A stretch of 64,000 bases of DNA, from positions 5,890,001-5,954,000 of the forward strand of contig NGZR01000001.1 of assembly GCA_002197995.1 (NCBI GenBank), given 5' to 3'. This stretch comes from Gaeumannomyces sp. JS-464 (Eukaryota > Ascomycota > Sordariomycetes > Magnaporthales > Magnaporthaceae). Under the pieces are notes generated by a model. The model had not been told where the DNA came from. It made no database searches and was given only the letters and a program-made list of their open reading frames with translations. Shown here one piece after another: positions 55,486 to 64,000 of this stretch (positions are counted from its first letter, which is position 1; every line of letters starts with the position of its first letter). The translations under genes and the position numbers were made by a program.

Positions 55486-56229
55486 CTATGAAGAGCAGCC
55501 CAGCTCGATGCCCTGGGCAAATAGATCACCGACGACGGGGATCGTAAATGTTGCGAGCTTCGCCGCGATCTTGCCGATGATGCCGCAGCCACCGCCCTTG
55601 GTGTTTTTGGTTGATGCAAACTCGATAATGAGGTCGTCAGGCTGCAGAGCGCCATCGATATAGGCAGTGACGCGGATCTGAGATGGCACGTGGTGGGCCC
55701 AGCTTTGCTTCATGCATTGGGTCTTGGTCGGCGTGTTGACATTGCTGCACTGGTCCTTGCAGCTCCTGGCGGAGAGGGGACCGCAGGCGGCCTCGGGGAC
55801 GTACCCGACCGACTCCATCCACGCCAGGCCCTGGCACTCGGTGAAGACCTCGTAGCCGGTGTCGTCCGAGACGGCCTTGAGCACCTCCCAGATGGAAGCC
55901 ACGAGACCCTCGCGCATCTGGTTGTCTTTGAGGCCGGGCGTGCGGCCCCACGCCCCGTTCATCTTGGCCTGAACGCTGACGTCGGTGCCGGCCTCGGCTC
56001 GGGGCTGGCATTGGTTGGTGACGGCCGCGAAGGTGCGGTCTGTGACGATGCCCCGCTGGTTGCCGGGCTCGGCGTAGATGGCAGCGAAGGTGGCGGCGTG
56101 GAGGTCCATGTTGCCGACCTCGACCATCTTGTCGGAGTAACGGACCTCCATCTGGATTTTTGCCTGGGCGGTGGCGGCGAGCCCGGCCACGCTGGCGAGC
56201 AGCAGGTTGGAAGCAAAGGAGGACTTCAT
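55486..56229 (-). CDS. Secreted cysteine-containing protein of unknown family
   Basis: Intronless, 247 residues from ATG 56229, chosen because MKSSFASNLLLASVAGLAAT is a clean signal peptide (cleavage near AQA); an in-frame ATG nine codons upstream would spoil it. The mature chain has eight Cys, an even number, three of them in the segment CGPLSARSCKDQC. There is a hydrophobic Gly-rich C-terminal stretch (GCGIIGKIAAKLATFTIPVV) ending in GCSS. No Ser/Thr-rich linker. The C-terminal hydrophobic part is too short and followed by polar residues, so GPI anchoring is doubtful. Family not recognised. Convergent with the crystallin-like gene, 194 nt apart. Confidence 0.7.
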   Translation of the reverse strand: MKSSFASNLLLASVAGLAATAQAKIQMEVRYSDKMVEVGNMDLHAATFAAIYAEPGNQRGIVTDRTFAAVTNQCQPRAEAGTDVSVQAKMNGAWGRTPGLKDNQMREGLVASIWEVLKAVSDDTGYEVFTECQGLAWMESVGYVPEAACGPLSARSCKDQCSNVNTPTKTQCMKQSWAHHVPSQIRVTAYIDGALQPDDLIIEFASTKNTKGGGCGIIGKIAAKLATFTIPVVGDLFAQGIELGCSS

Positions 56230-57821
56230 GGTGATGGAAATGGAGGATAGGATCACAAAAGGAGTGTGGGCCTGGGGTCTGGGAAGAGACTCGCTTTGGC
56301 AAAGACGGACGATTGGAAGATCGTGGGTGTGAATGGGCTATCCGACCATGGAGAAGGGGATCTCAAAAAAGTTCTAGATACGTAGGAGGGCCGACGATAG
56401 ATATATGTACTCCATCGGTCTGACCATCCGTCGTCTGCGGCACAAACAGCCAACATCGGCGGCCCGCCATTGCCCATCGACCTGCTACGCCAAGCTCCAA
56501 TGTTGGGTGGGCCGTTGAGTGCCAAAGCCGAAAATAGTCGCAACAAGAGCCTAACGCGCGGAAACCTGCCTCTCGCGTATTCTAAACCCCGCGGTTTTCG
56601 CGTGCGCCGACACGACGACAGCTGCGCTTGGCCGCGGTGTGGGTGTTCGTGCTGGAGCCCTCACTCCTCGGGCGGCGCTCGCTCGACGTTTCGCACAAGA
56701 GGAGCGCTGCAGGGAAGGACGCGGAGTCGCAAACATGGATTCCATGCACTGCCCTGTCCGTGATCTTTGTGTGCTTCAGCGCATTGCGTTGTCTTGACTG
56801 TGGGGACTCGTCTTAAAAATTCTGGGTGCCCGCCAAGGGCCCAGCGTACCGGGTGCTGCAGGCGGCGAGTCAGTTGACATGCTGCGGATCACAGCTGGCA
56901 TCTTGGCGATCATTGATGTAGGGCGGGGGGTTTGATTCTGCGACATTGGACGGCCGATCGGCAAGACGGCAAGAGCATCACTCGCGTGGCTCTTCCCGCT
57001 GAATGGCAAGGCGCCCAAATAAAAGTGTGCAGTCAGATAACTCTAAATTGGAACCTCCATCATCCGATCCGGACTTGCCCTGTAGGTAGGTCCCCTTTCC
57101 TGTCTTATGTATCCTTTCCTATCTCCAGTATCCTTTCCTCCTTCCAGTATACTTACCTCCTTCCTGTGTCCTTTCCTGCTTCCTGTATTCTTTCCTGCTC
57201 CCTATGTCCTTAAGGAATATTACCAGGGCATTGACACGGACTGTAGGCTCAAGAGGTGTAAAGTAGCATGTCTCCGCTTTGGAGGTGCCCGCCCACAGCT
57301 TACTTTGGCCGCCCATGGGTGAAGGATGCTGGGCGCTCTTATTTGATGCCTAGCGTTGGAGGACACGGAACTGATGGCAGACAGCAGAACCTTTGCTGTG
57401 CTCGTTTTTTTTTCCGCTTTAGGCATATGACCCCAGTTCTTTTTACGTCAGAGCAGTTGACCACTGGGCTCCTTCCATGCTCAAAATCACGCCCGTGTCT
57501 GAACACCCGAAAAATTGGTCAAGCAGGTCAGTTGCAGGCCACCCAAGAACGCATAATAGTAATTTTAACAAATTAACACAAAAATCCCTCGCACTCTGTA
57601 CCTCGACTCGCTGTACCTAGTTCTCGCATGAAACATGAGTCCTTCCCTTGCCATCGGGAATAAAATTCTACACCCAAGAACTCGTAACGGCCACACAATT
57701 TCCATCCACGACGGGGACATCATCGGGTTGGGCTTCGAACATCATTCTGGGTCAGGGGTGATTGTTACGCCAACGAACTCCAAAATCTGCTTGTACATTT
57801 ACATTAAGCACACAGAGTCGC
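56230..57821. other. Spacer with a minisatellite
   Basis: About 1.6 kb between the secreted-protein gene and the Clr5-domain gene. It holds the 19-bp tandem repeat at 57093-57211. Frames here are short. Nothing else recognised. Confidence 0.4.
57093..57211. repeat. Minisatellite, six 19-bp units, pyrimidine-rich
   Basis: Six consecutive 19-bp units and a partial seventh, consensus near TCCTTTCCTNCTTCCNGTA, starting at 57093, 57112, 57131, 57150, 57169 and 57188. Units differ from one another by a few bases, so the array is not young. It lies 600 nt downstream of the 3' end of the Clr5 gene. Confidence 0.85.
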
Positions 57822-59584
57822 TCAGCTTTGGCCGCTCCGAAAGACCTTGTCCATCAGCTGATACCTGCAAGCGTCAGAGTCGAAATCCTGCTCTGCCCAC
57901 CTCTCAATCCAGGAGTTTATCCTCATGGCATAGTCGATCTTGCCGGCCGCCAGGTACGAGGCCACAGATGCCCGGCCGTATTCATCCGCTTCAGCTACCC
58001 GTCCTGCCTGTCTCGCGATACTAGCCATGAAGAACTCGTGCAGGGCTTGGGTGGACAGGGATTGCAGCTCACGACTGCGCCGGATGTGTGCTACGACACA
58101 ACGCTCTAGCCGACTGTAGACGGTTGCGGGTGCAAGAGCGATGGAAATCTCGTACCGTCCCCAACAGGGCAAGCTTTTCCATGGGGATTCCGGCTTCCAG
58201 CCCCGAGACGGAGCCGCTCTGCCCACGCCTGGCCCTGATCGTCCTGATCCATGACAGTGCGCAGAATCTCCTCAGACCTGTGCACCCACAGGCCACCGCG
58301 TCGTCGGATCCTACCGAGCGCAGGTAGCGGATCCACCACCACCAGGTCATGCTGCCCCGGGGGTATGTCCCAGGCGCGCTCCCACGTGGCGACGTGGCAG
58401 TGGAACGCCCGCCGCGTGGTCTCGACTAGCATGTGGACGTCCTTAGCGGCGCCAGCGACGGCCTCGCCGGCGACCTCGGCCAGCTTGTGTAGCAGGTGCT
58501 GCATCGGGTGCGCCTCGGGCAGGAAGATGGCGCTTACCTCGGCGGCATGCCGGAGGATAAGGGCCGCGACCTCGGGGGCCGCGCGGGCCAGGATCAGGGT
58601 CGCTTCGTATAGGCACACGATGGCCTCGGCGGCTGCGATCGTATCATGTCCTCGGCCTGCTTCGACGCCAGCTGATGTACTCCCCCGCCGGCCCGGGCTC
58701 TGCTGCTCCATCAGTTCGCTGATCATGACGACCGAGTTGATGAGGGCGAAGCCGAGCGGGCTCGGCGCGAGCTCGGCGATGCTCATGTCCGTGATGACCT
58801 CGTTTGCGCACGCGCTCGCGTCCCAGATCACCTCCTCCGCGACCTTGAGGCTGGCGGGCGAGTGGGGAGACGGCGACGACGGAATGCTGATAATATTGGC
58901 GACGACGATGCCGGCGTGGGCGTGCGGATGGTGATGGTGGCGCTGCTCATGTCTAGCTCCTGGACGTCGGCTCTTCCTCGACAGCCCTTTGCTGCTGGTG
59001 CTGCCTTTGCTGCCCTCCGACTGCTCGCAAAGCTTTCCTCTGCGAACTCGTCGACCGATATCTTTCGCCGTTGTAGATATCGCTGGACCCGGTCGAAGTC
59101 GACCACGCGGCCGTTGATTTCTATGTGGCTGCCCTTTCCCTCCGCAATCTCTCTTGTTTTTTGAGTTGTAGTATCCTCTGGACATGCTGCTTCCCTGTTG
59201 TATTTGATGAGACCCCATTGACTCAGGCGATGCTTGTACATGCGAGCACTTTAGGATCAGAGGCCATCATGGGTTAGCTGTGCTGTTGCTGTCCAGGGGC
59301 TAAAAGCCCTCGTTTGTCGAAGTCGTCGGCGTGATGGCTTACTTGGCCGTAAGTCATAGTCCCGCCGCATAATCCACTATGTCGTTCAGCTTTTTGCCCT
59401 CGTCGATGTAAAGACGCTTTATGGTAGCCCGGTGTATCTCCCAGTTCTCTCGTCGCAAGGCCCGTTTCTTTGTTCCCGGCTCGAGGCGTTCTGTAGGGCT
59501 AGGAGATGGAGATTTGGCCTTCCTTCTCGGCTCGGGCGATAGGTGGCCATCGCTGGTCACCGTGATCTTGGGCCTGGCCTGCAT
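57822..59584 (-). CDS. Clr5-domain protein, several frame breaks
   Basis: N-terminal Clr5 domain as found in many filamentous fungi, possibly DNA-binding. The start MQARPKITVTSDG is followed by NWEIHRATIKRLYIDEGKKL. After a slip at about 59371 come MRRDYDLRP, an intron (GTAAGC at about 59346, acceptor CTAAAG) and MYKHRLSQWGLIKYN. The C-terminal helical part reads EVIWDASACANEVITDMSI, TIAAAEAIVCLYEATLILAR, HLLHKLAEVAGEAVAGAAKD and, after another slip, STQALHEFFMASIARQAGRV and YAMRINSWIERWAEQDFDSD. Slips lie near 59371, 58890-58930 and 58180-58260; a further GTACGA/CTACAG intron is possible near 58160-58110. Because several neighbours show the same slips, decay is not proven. The domain call is good; exact structure is not. 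Confidence 0.65.
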
Positions 59585-61684
59585 CTTCCCATAGGGCCAC
59601 TGGAGGCTTGTCCGGTGCAGTGGAGGAATAGGGGTAGGGCCGGTCTGCTTGTGATTATAGTGGTGGTCGTCGAGGACATCACGAGCCGGCTATCCAGGAA
59701 CGTGTTCCGGAATAAAGGGGCTGTGGATCGAGGACTATCGACTGTTCACGACTTCTGGAGCGGGCAGGCCCTCCCGTTATGTAAAGGTGTCGCTATCAAC
59801 AGGATAAGCCGGGTCGTTCCCTACTATGTCGTCACCCCTGAGGTGGTGTACCAAGGATTATCTGGCGCAGAAGCGTGGCAAGGGTTGCATCGATGGGAGT
59901 TTCAATTGTAAGCAAGCAGAAGAGAACGTTCTTATTACTTGCTGGACCCTGTCCCGCGGGGCCTAACTTACAGCCCATTTCCGAGTCGTTCCCCGGCGGT
60001 CTTCCCCCGTGAGCAGGCGTGGACTGCAAGCCCCGCCATTCAGGACATGCCCAAAACAGCACATACCATGCCCAGCCCATAGACGGCGAGGATAGCACCG
60101 CCGAGCGGGCCTGTGTCCCGCTGTCTATTGTCCGAGCCACCCGCCGACGTGAGACGGAAAGACCTGTGCATTCGATCCCGCAGCCTCCACTGCAGTTAGT
60201 GTTCATGGAGCCCCTGGCACATTTAGGGCAAGGGGTATGGCAGACAGCTACCGCCATTCGACAAGATAACATTGGTGACCAAGAGGCCGCAAGGAGTGGC
60301 AACTCGTTAATTCCAGGTCCGTGTGGCCTTCTCCCGCACGTCAAAACCCCTGGCCCAGGGTCAGATGTACAGAAGTATCTTGCGGATCATACCGGCAGCC
60401 ACCGAGCGTTGCAGGATGTAGGTCCGTCTTCTTCAGGTTGCGTGCCCCACAAGATACTTTGCAGGACTGCCCGCGTCTGAGTACTGCCCCGCCTACCCAC
60501 ATTTGGTTGGTTGGTGGCCTTCGACCCGCCTTCGCTTTTGGTTTCCTTTCTTCTATTTGTGCTCAGCCTCAACCAGCAATTTCGAGTTCCCGTCCTTTCA
60601 CATCCACCCAGCACAGCAATTGAGTTGAGGTGAGCGTGAGACAGCAGCTACAACCGACGGACAAAAGTACCGCTTCGTTTTCAATTTTCCACTTCACCCT
60701 CGAAATCAGCCACCCATTTCAACGTAGCACCGCACGATCAAATTCGTTTCAATGAATACAAAACTTTGGTAAATAGATAAACAGAAGCAGTGGATTGCGT
60801 GTGTATTTTTTCCGATATTTTATATACCACACATTAGTAGTTGTGTTGGTAGGGTTGATGAGAACGCGTCGCGGGGTTGCGGGACCAAAAAAAATCGAAG
60901 CGATACTTTTGTCTTCCCACTGTAACCCGCTAAATAACCGCGCGAGGCCCGCGGGATCAATTATTCTTCCCCAGATACTGGAGCTCACGCCCACGCACGC
61001 GTCTCTGCACAGCCCCAACACCTGCACGTCGCCAGCCCACTCGGCCCTCCAGCCAAGACCGTTTTGCTGCTGCCTAAAAGTCAGGAACAAACCATCAAGA
61101 TTTGTTTCTCGGCTCAGCAGCACCTGGCCCGTCCAACACGAGGGGACATTACGTGGCCTGCTCCGATCTCCCAGACTCCCTTCCAGCTCTAGGGCTTCCT
61201 CGCTTTGGACTAGGCTCGCAGCTCTCAAAGACCGAGAGACCGAAGGATCGGACTCAGCCACGCTCCGAGACGGGGCATCTGTGGGAGCATGCCACGCAAA
61301 CTGCCTTGGAAACGTGATGTCGTCGCTACCGCGCGACAGAAAACCGATGGAAGCCCTGCCGCCCCGCGTTTCTCCACCACTTCACGAACCCGAGTGACTG
61401 CAAAAGGGGCCCCTAGCATCCAGGATGACAAAGGTGGGTGGGTTGTGCTTCAGTCCAGGGCAAGAGCACCCGCTGTCCAACATCTGGCGGGTAACGATAC
61501 CTAGGTGACGATCCAACAGTGGTGGATTGTGGAACGGGTCGAGGCTTTCATACCGTTTGCGTCCAAACTAACTTGTTCTGGGGAGCCATAAAGCGCATCG
61601 TTCGCCGTCAACTTCACCCCCGCCAACGCCACAGGCTGAGAGGTAGGTTTACATCCTTGCGAGATTACAAAGCAGGAAACCGAG
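59585..61684. other. 2.1-kb spacer without supported gene
   Basis: Between two divergent genes. Minus frames at 59832-60344 and 60749-61261 (170 codons each) and a plus frame at 60795-61397 have no signal peptide, domain or splice support. Nothing else seen. Confidence 0.35.
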
Positions 61685-62825
61685 ATGAATATCGAAGCTA
61701 CACCATCTAGGGAAAGAAACGGGGGTTCGGGGTTCGGGCAAACTAACACACCCATTTCTGTCACTGCCACTGTATAGTTTCATGATCGATGGCTTAGACG
61801 CAGACGACGGATATCGAATGGTGGAGGACGAGTTCTTATCAGTTGCCGGCACGTTTACAGCACATCTGCACAAGGCTGAATACCACAGGCTTAAGAACCT
61901 AGCCAAGGACAAGAACGCAGTGACGATCCGGGCGATATCCAGGCCTGTGGTGGGGAATAAGACGGAAGCTGTCAAGCGACGCCAAGCCGCTGCAGAGCTT
62001 GCCGCGAGGCAGAAAGTGGGTATCAAGCGGGCACGAGGCGAGAATACATCAGACGAGGATGACGACGACACAGATGGCTTGGACAATCCTTGGGCCGGCA
62101 CGGCGCTGCAAGGACTGATGGCCAGCGCCAGGCCAAAAGCTGTACCCCTTTCTTTTGTCGCCAAAAGCAGCACCAAACACTCGTAGCACAACGGCGGGAC
62201 GCTGGTTACAGGTCTTCCTCAGTTGGTGGGGGCACGCGTGGCACGCCGAGCGGGCCACTTGCAGCCCACAGCCACACCGGCAGCGCAGTTTCATCTGCGA
62301 AAGCAGGCGATGGAGAGAGGCTTGTCAACGAGCTGCAGCTAACCGAGGATGGAAGTGACGAAGATCTCGACGCGCCGTCGTCATTCATCCCTGGCCGGCA
62401 GGACACCCTCCATGCATGCGCTGGTAACTGGGTCAGACCCTCGTCTCCTCGCGCGCCCATTGGCCTTCGCGTCAGGGCCCTCTGGACAGATGCGCGCTCC
62501 CCACACAGCCCCATCTCCCAGGGATGGTATGGCTGGTGCCTTGGGAGGATTCTCGATCCATATCCCCCGCCGCGCGCCTGCCCATGAAGCCCCGCGGTTG
62601 CCGGCTGCTTCCCCCGAGAAAGGCGGCCCCTCACATGACGGGGACGGCTCCGATGATGATGAGATCCTGCAACGAATCCGGGAGCGGAGGAAAAACCGCA
62701 TGGTACAGGCAAAACAGGATACGCAGAAGGAAAAGGACGAAACGAAAGGCGCTGAACGAGACAGGCCATCAGTCAACCAGGAGGGCCATGATGTCACATT
62801 AGACTTCATTCCGTCTTTTCTGTAA
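61685..62825 (+). CDS. Unrecognised charged protein, frame broken twice
   Basis: A likely first exon, 61685-61731 (MNIEATPSRERNGGSG), joins exon 2 at 61778 through a 46-nt intron with GTTCGG donor, CTAAC branch and TATAG acceptor. It then reads FMIDGLDADDGYRMVEDEF and a helical basic segment (LHKAEYHRLKNLAKDK, AVKRRQAAAELAARQKVGIK) with an acidic stretch TSDEDDDDTDG. The frame changes around 62130-62160 (to KQHQTLVAQRRDAGYRSSS and ELQLTEDGSDEDLDAPSSF). It changes back near 62400 and ends in DDDEILQRIRERRKNRMVQ and VTLDFIPSFL. The alternating acidic and basic composition suggests a nuclear protein. The slips resemble those in neighbouring genes. No domain recognised. Confidence 0.55.
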
Positions 62826-63185
62826 GGTGGCTTTTCGGATACGTCAAGCAATGTCAAAAACACGAGAGAACAGGACCTCTGGACACACGATAATTGGCAT
62901 TGGCCGCTCGTCCGTGTTTTCCCCCTGGGTCCGTTGGTTGGCGGCGAATAGGCCACCAACCAGGTGTCGATGAATTCGGTTGCCTGGACTTTGACGGGTG
63001 GGTCCCCGTAATTTAAGGCCTCCAGGGGGTTGGGGACGCGCTGATACGAATAGTGCGCCGCCCGTTCTGGGCTTCATGCCCACCAACAAGGCCTGGCACC
63101 GTTTCACATCAGTCCGTGCTCAGCCCTACGGCGTGGTGTCCATTGGTCTACCATCTCGAAAGAGGGGCCATTTCTCCGAGGAATT
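62826..63185. other. Convergent spacer before copper amine oxidase gene end
   Basis: Intergenic 360 nt between two stop codons. A plus frame at 62998-63645 that enters the amine oxidase gene is its antisense shadow. Nothing else seen. Confidence 0.4.
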
Positions 63186-64000
63186 TTATGCCACACCATG
63201 GGTGGCGGCGCCCTTATCCTGGACGAGGACGCTGCAGTTGCGCTCCTGCGTGGATATCGGGACGTCCAAGGCCGGGTTCCGTGTAAAGAAGTTAACAGGC
63301 TTGAGCCCGACTACCATTTTCTCGCAGGCCATCACAGGCCAGTCCTCGACCCGCGGATTATGGGTTGAGCCAAACGTGTGCCACACCACAATATCGGCGT
63401 TGCGAACCGAAGTCGACGTCGAGCTCGGTCGTCCCGCGGTGGCTGCGGCGTCGGCCCCATCTCTGGCCTCTCTACGCTTCTTAATCCACGACGAGATGCC
63501 CTCGCCCCCGAGGGACTGCATCGTAAACTTGCCGGCGGGGAAAAGCTCCTCGTCGGCGTGGCGCGTCACCCATACGGCGTGCGACGCGTATTCAGACCGC
63601 CGAGCGTGCCACGAGTCCGGATGCGCCAGCAGCATCTGGCTGTAGCACGGCAGCAGTTTGAGCCCGACCGCCGTCCCCGTGACCTCGTTCATTTTGCCCT
63701 CGTTGACAATTTTGTACACCCTGTTTGTCTTGAAGTCCAGATCTAGCCCGCACTCGTCCTTGACGTATTCAGACCTGGTCGAAAATCCGACCCCGAACGG
63801 GTTGTTACTGCCGAGAGTCGCGGGCGACGACGACGAGTTGTTAAAGGGCATCGGGTGGGTTTCCTCGACGACTAGCGAGTTGAGGTGCCCGTCGACCGCC
63901 GGGTCGATGCGCAGGCAGAAGAGGTGCTGGTGGAACGGGGCAAGAACGCCAGGGCAACTACCGTGCCGAACGAGGGCGGGGCGGGCTCGTCGATGTTGAC
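63186..64000 (-). CDS. Copper amine oxidase, C-terminal part, truncated by window edge
   Basis: C-terminal portion of a copper/topaquinone amine oxidase, which oxidises primary amines to aldehydes with release of H2O2 and ammonia. The family blocks are clear: HQHLFCLRIDPAVDG with the two copper-binding His, NPFGVGFSTRSEYVKDE, HAVWVTRHADEELFPAGKFT, WHTFGSTHNPRVEDWPVMACE and FFTRNPALDVPIST. The stop is TAA at 63186. The topaquinone Tyr and the rest of the protein lie beyond position 64000. Near 63935-63955 the frame is disturbed: SFGTVVA should run directly into PFHQHLF, but about 13 extra bases lie between and shift the frame. This is either an assembly slip or a real lesion. No intron signals there. 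Confidence 0.85.
   Translation of the reverse strand, partial: QHRRARPALVRHGSCPGVLAPFHQHLFCLRIDPAVDGHLNSLVVEETHPMPFNNSSSSPATLGSNNPFGVGFSTRSEYVKDECGLDLDFKTNRVYKIVNEGKMNEVTGTAVGLKLLPCYSQMLLAHPDSWHARRSEYASHAVWVTRHADEELFPAGKFTMQSLGGEGISSWIKKRREARDGADAAATAGRPSSTSTSVRNADIVVWHTFGSTHNPRVEDWPVMACEKMVVGLKPVNFFTRNPALDVPISTQERNCSVLVQDKGAATHGVA

Noticed and set aside
59832..60344. 170-codon Cys-containing minus ORF
   Set aside because: No signal peptide or family pattern and equally open frames on the other strand.
62998..63645. 215-codon plus-strand ORF
   Set aside because: Antisense to the copper amine oxidase C-terminus, which has clear family motifs.
1..64000. Secondary-metabolite gene cluster around the GMC oxidoreductase, UNC93-like protein and Zn2Cys6 regulator
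   Set aside because: No polyketide synthase, peptide synthetase, terpene cyclase or other core enzyme in the window, and the genes are 14 kb apart with unrelated genes between.
1..64000. tRNA, 5S rRNA or CRISPR elements
   Set aside because: None recognised by eye; B-box-like strings found were inside coding sequence. A tRNAscan or Rfam run would settle this.

Overview
The window is nuclear DNA of a filamentous ascomycete (Pezizomycotina, most likely a Sordariomycete). Three things point there. Protein genes are broken by short introns (about 50-200 nt, GTRNGT donors, CTAAC/CTGAC branch points, YAG acceptors). The gene repertoire is typical: a CFEM protein, a PTH11-type rhodopsin-domain receptor, a Zn2Cys6 regulator, a Clr5-domain protein, CYA5 PPR and a GRDP-like protein. 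Intergenic spacers are long and genes lie on both strands without operons. I see no rRNA, tRNA, CRISPR or intact transposon.

Layout. 1-10.8 kb: partial UNC93-like membrane protein, a ten-exon GMC oxidoreductase, ATP adenylyltransferase (Ap4A phosphorylase), a GPI-type CFEM protein, and tail-to-tail with it a CFEM-less PTH11-like membrane receptor. 10.8-14.7 kb: gene-poor, with one broken single-pass membrane-protein remnant. 14.7-31.2 kb: an intronless bacterial-looking S8 peptidase, a 1039-residue Zn2Cys6 transcription factor, a seven-exon GRDP-like protein, a Cys-containing unknown, a DUF6594-like membrane protein and a GH128 glucanase. 31-52 kb: a housekeeping block with DBP7 and ESF2 and NMD3 (ribosome biogenesis and 60S export), CYA5 (mitochondrial COX1 expression), ERG8 phosphomevalonate kinase (isoprenoid/sterol), an aldehyde dehydrogenase and a small basic unknown. 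52.9-56.3 kb: three small secreted Cys-rich protein genes. 57.8-64 kb: a Clr5-domain protein, an acidic/basic unknown and the C-terminal part of a copper amine oxidase running off the right edge.

The strongest window-wide signal is about the data. Ten conserved or recognisable genes, most of them right of 31 kb and including essential single-copy ones (DBP7, ERG8, NMD3, ESF2), change reading frame by one or two bases at positions with no splice sites, often in short homopolymers. Most large multi-exon genes left of 31 kb splice together without any frame error. This looks like uncorrected indel errors in the assembly. Frame breaks in dispensable genes here (S8 peptidase, Clr5 protein, amine oxidase) therefore cannot be read as pseudogenes without resequencing.

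The genes do not form one pathway. I found no secondary-metabolite core enzyme and no convincing new defence or mobile system. The most biologically interesting spots are the CFEM/PTH11-like pair, the intronless S8 peptidase, the secreted-protein island with a length-neutral intron, and a GMC oxidoreductase with an aberrant C-terminus.
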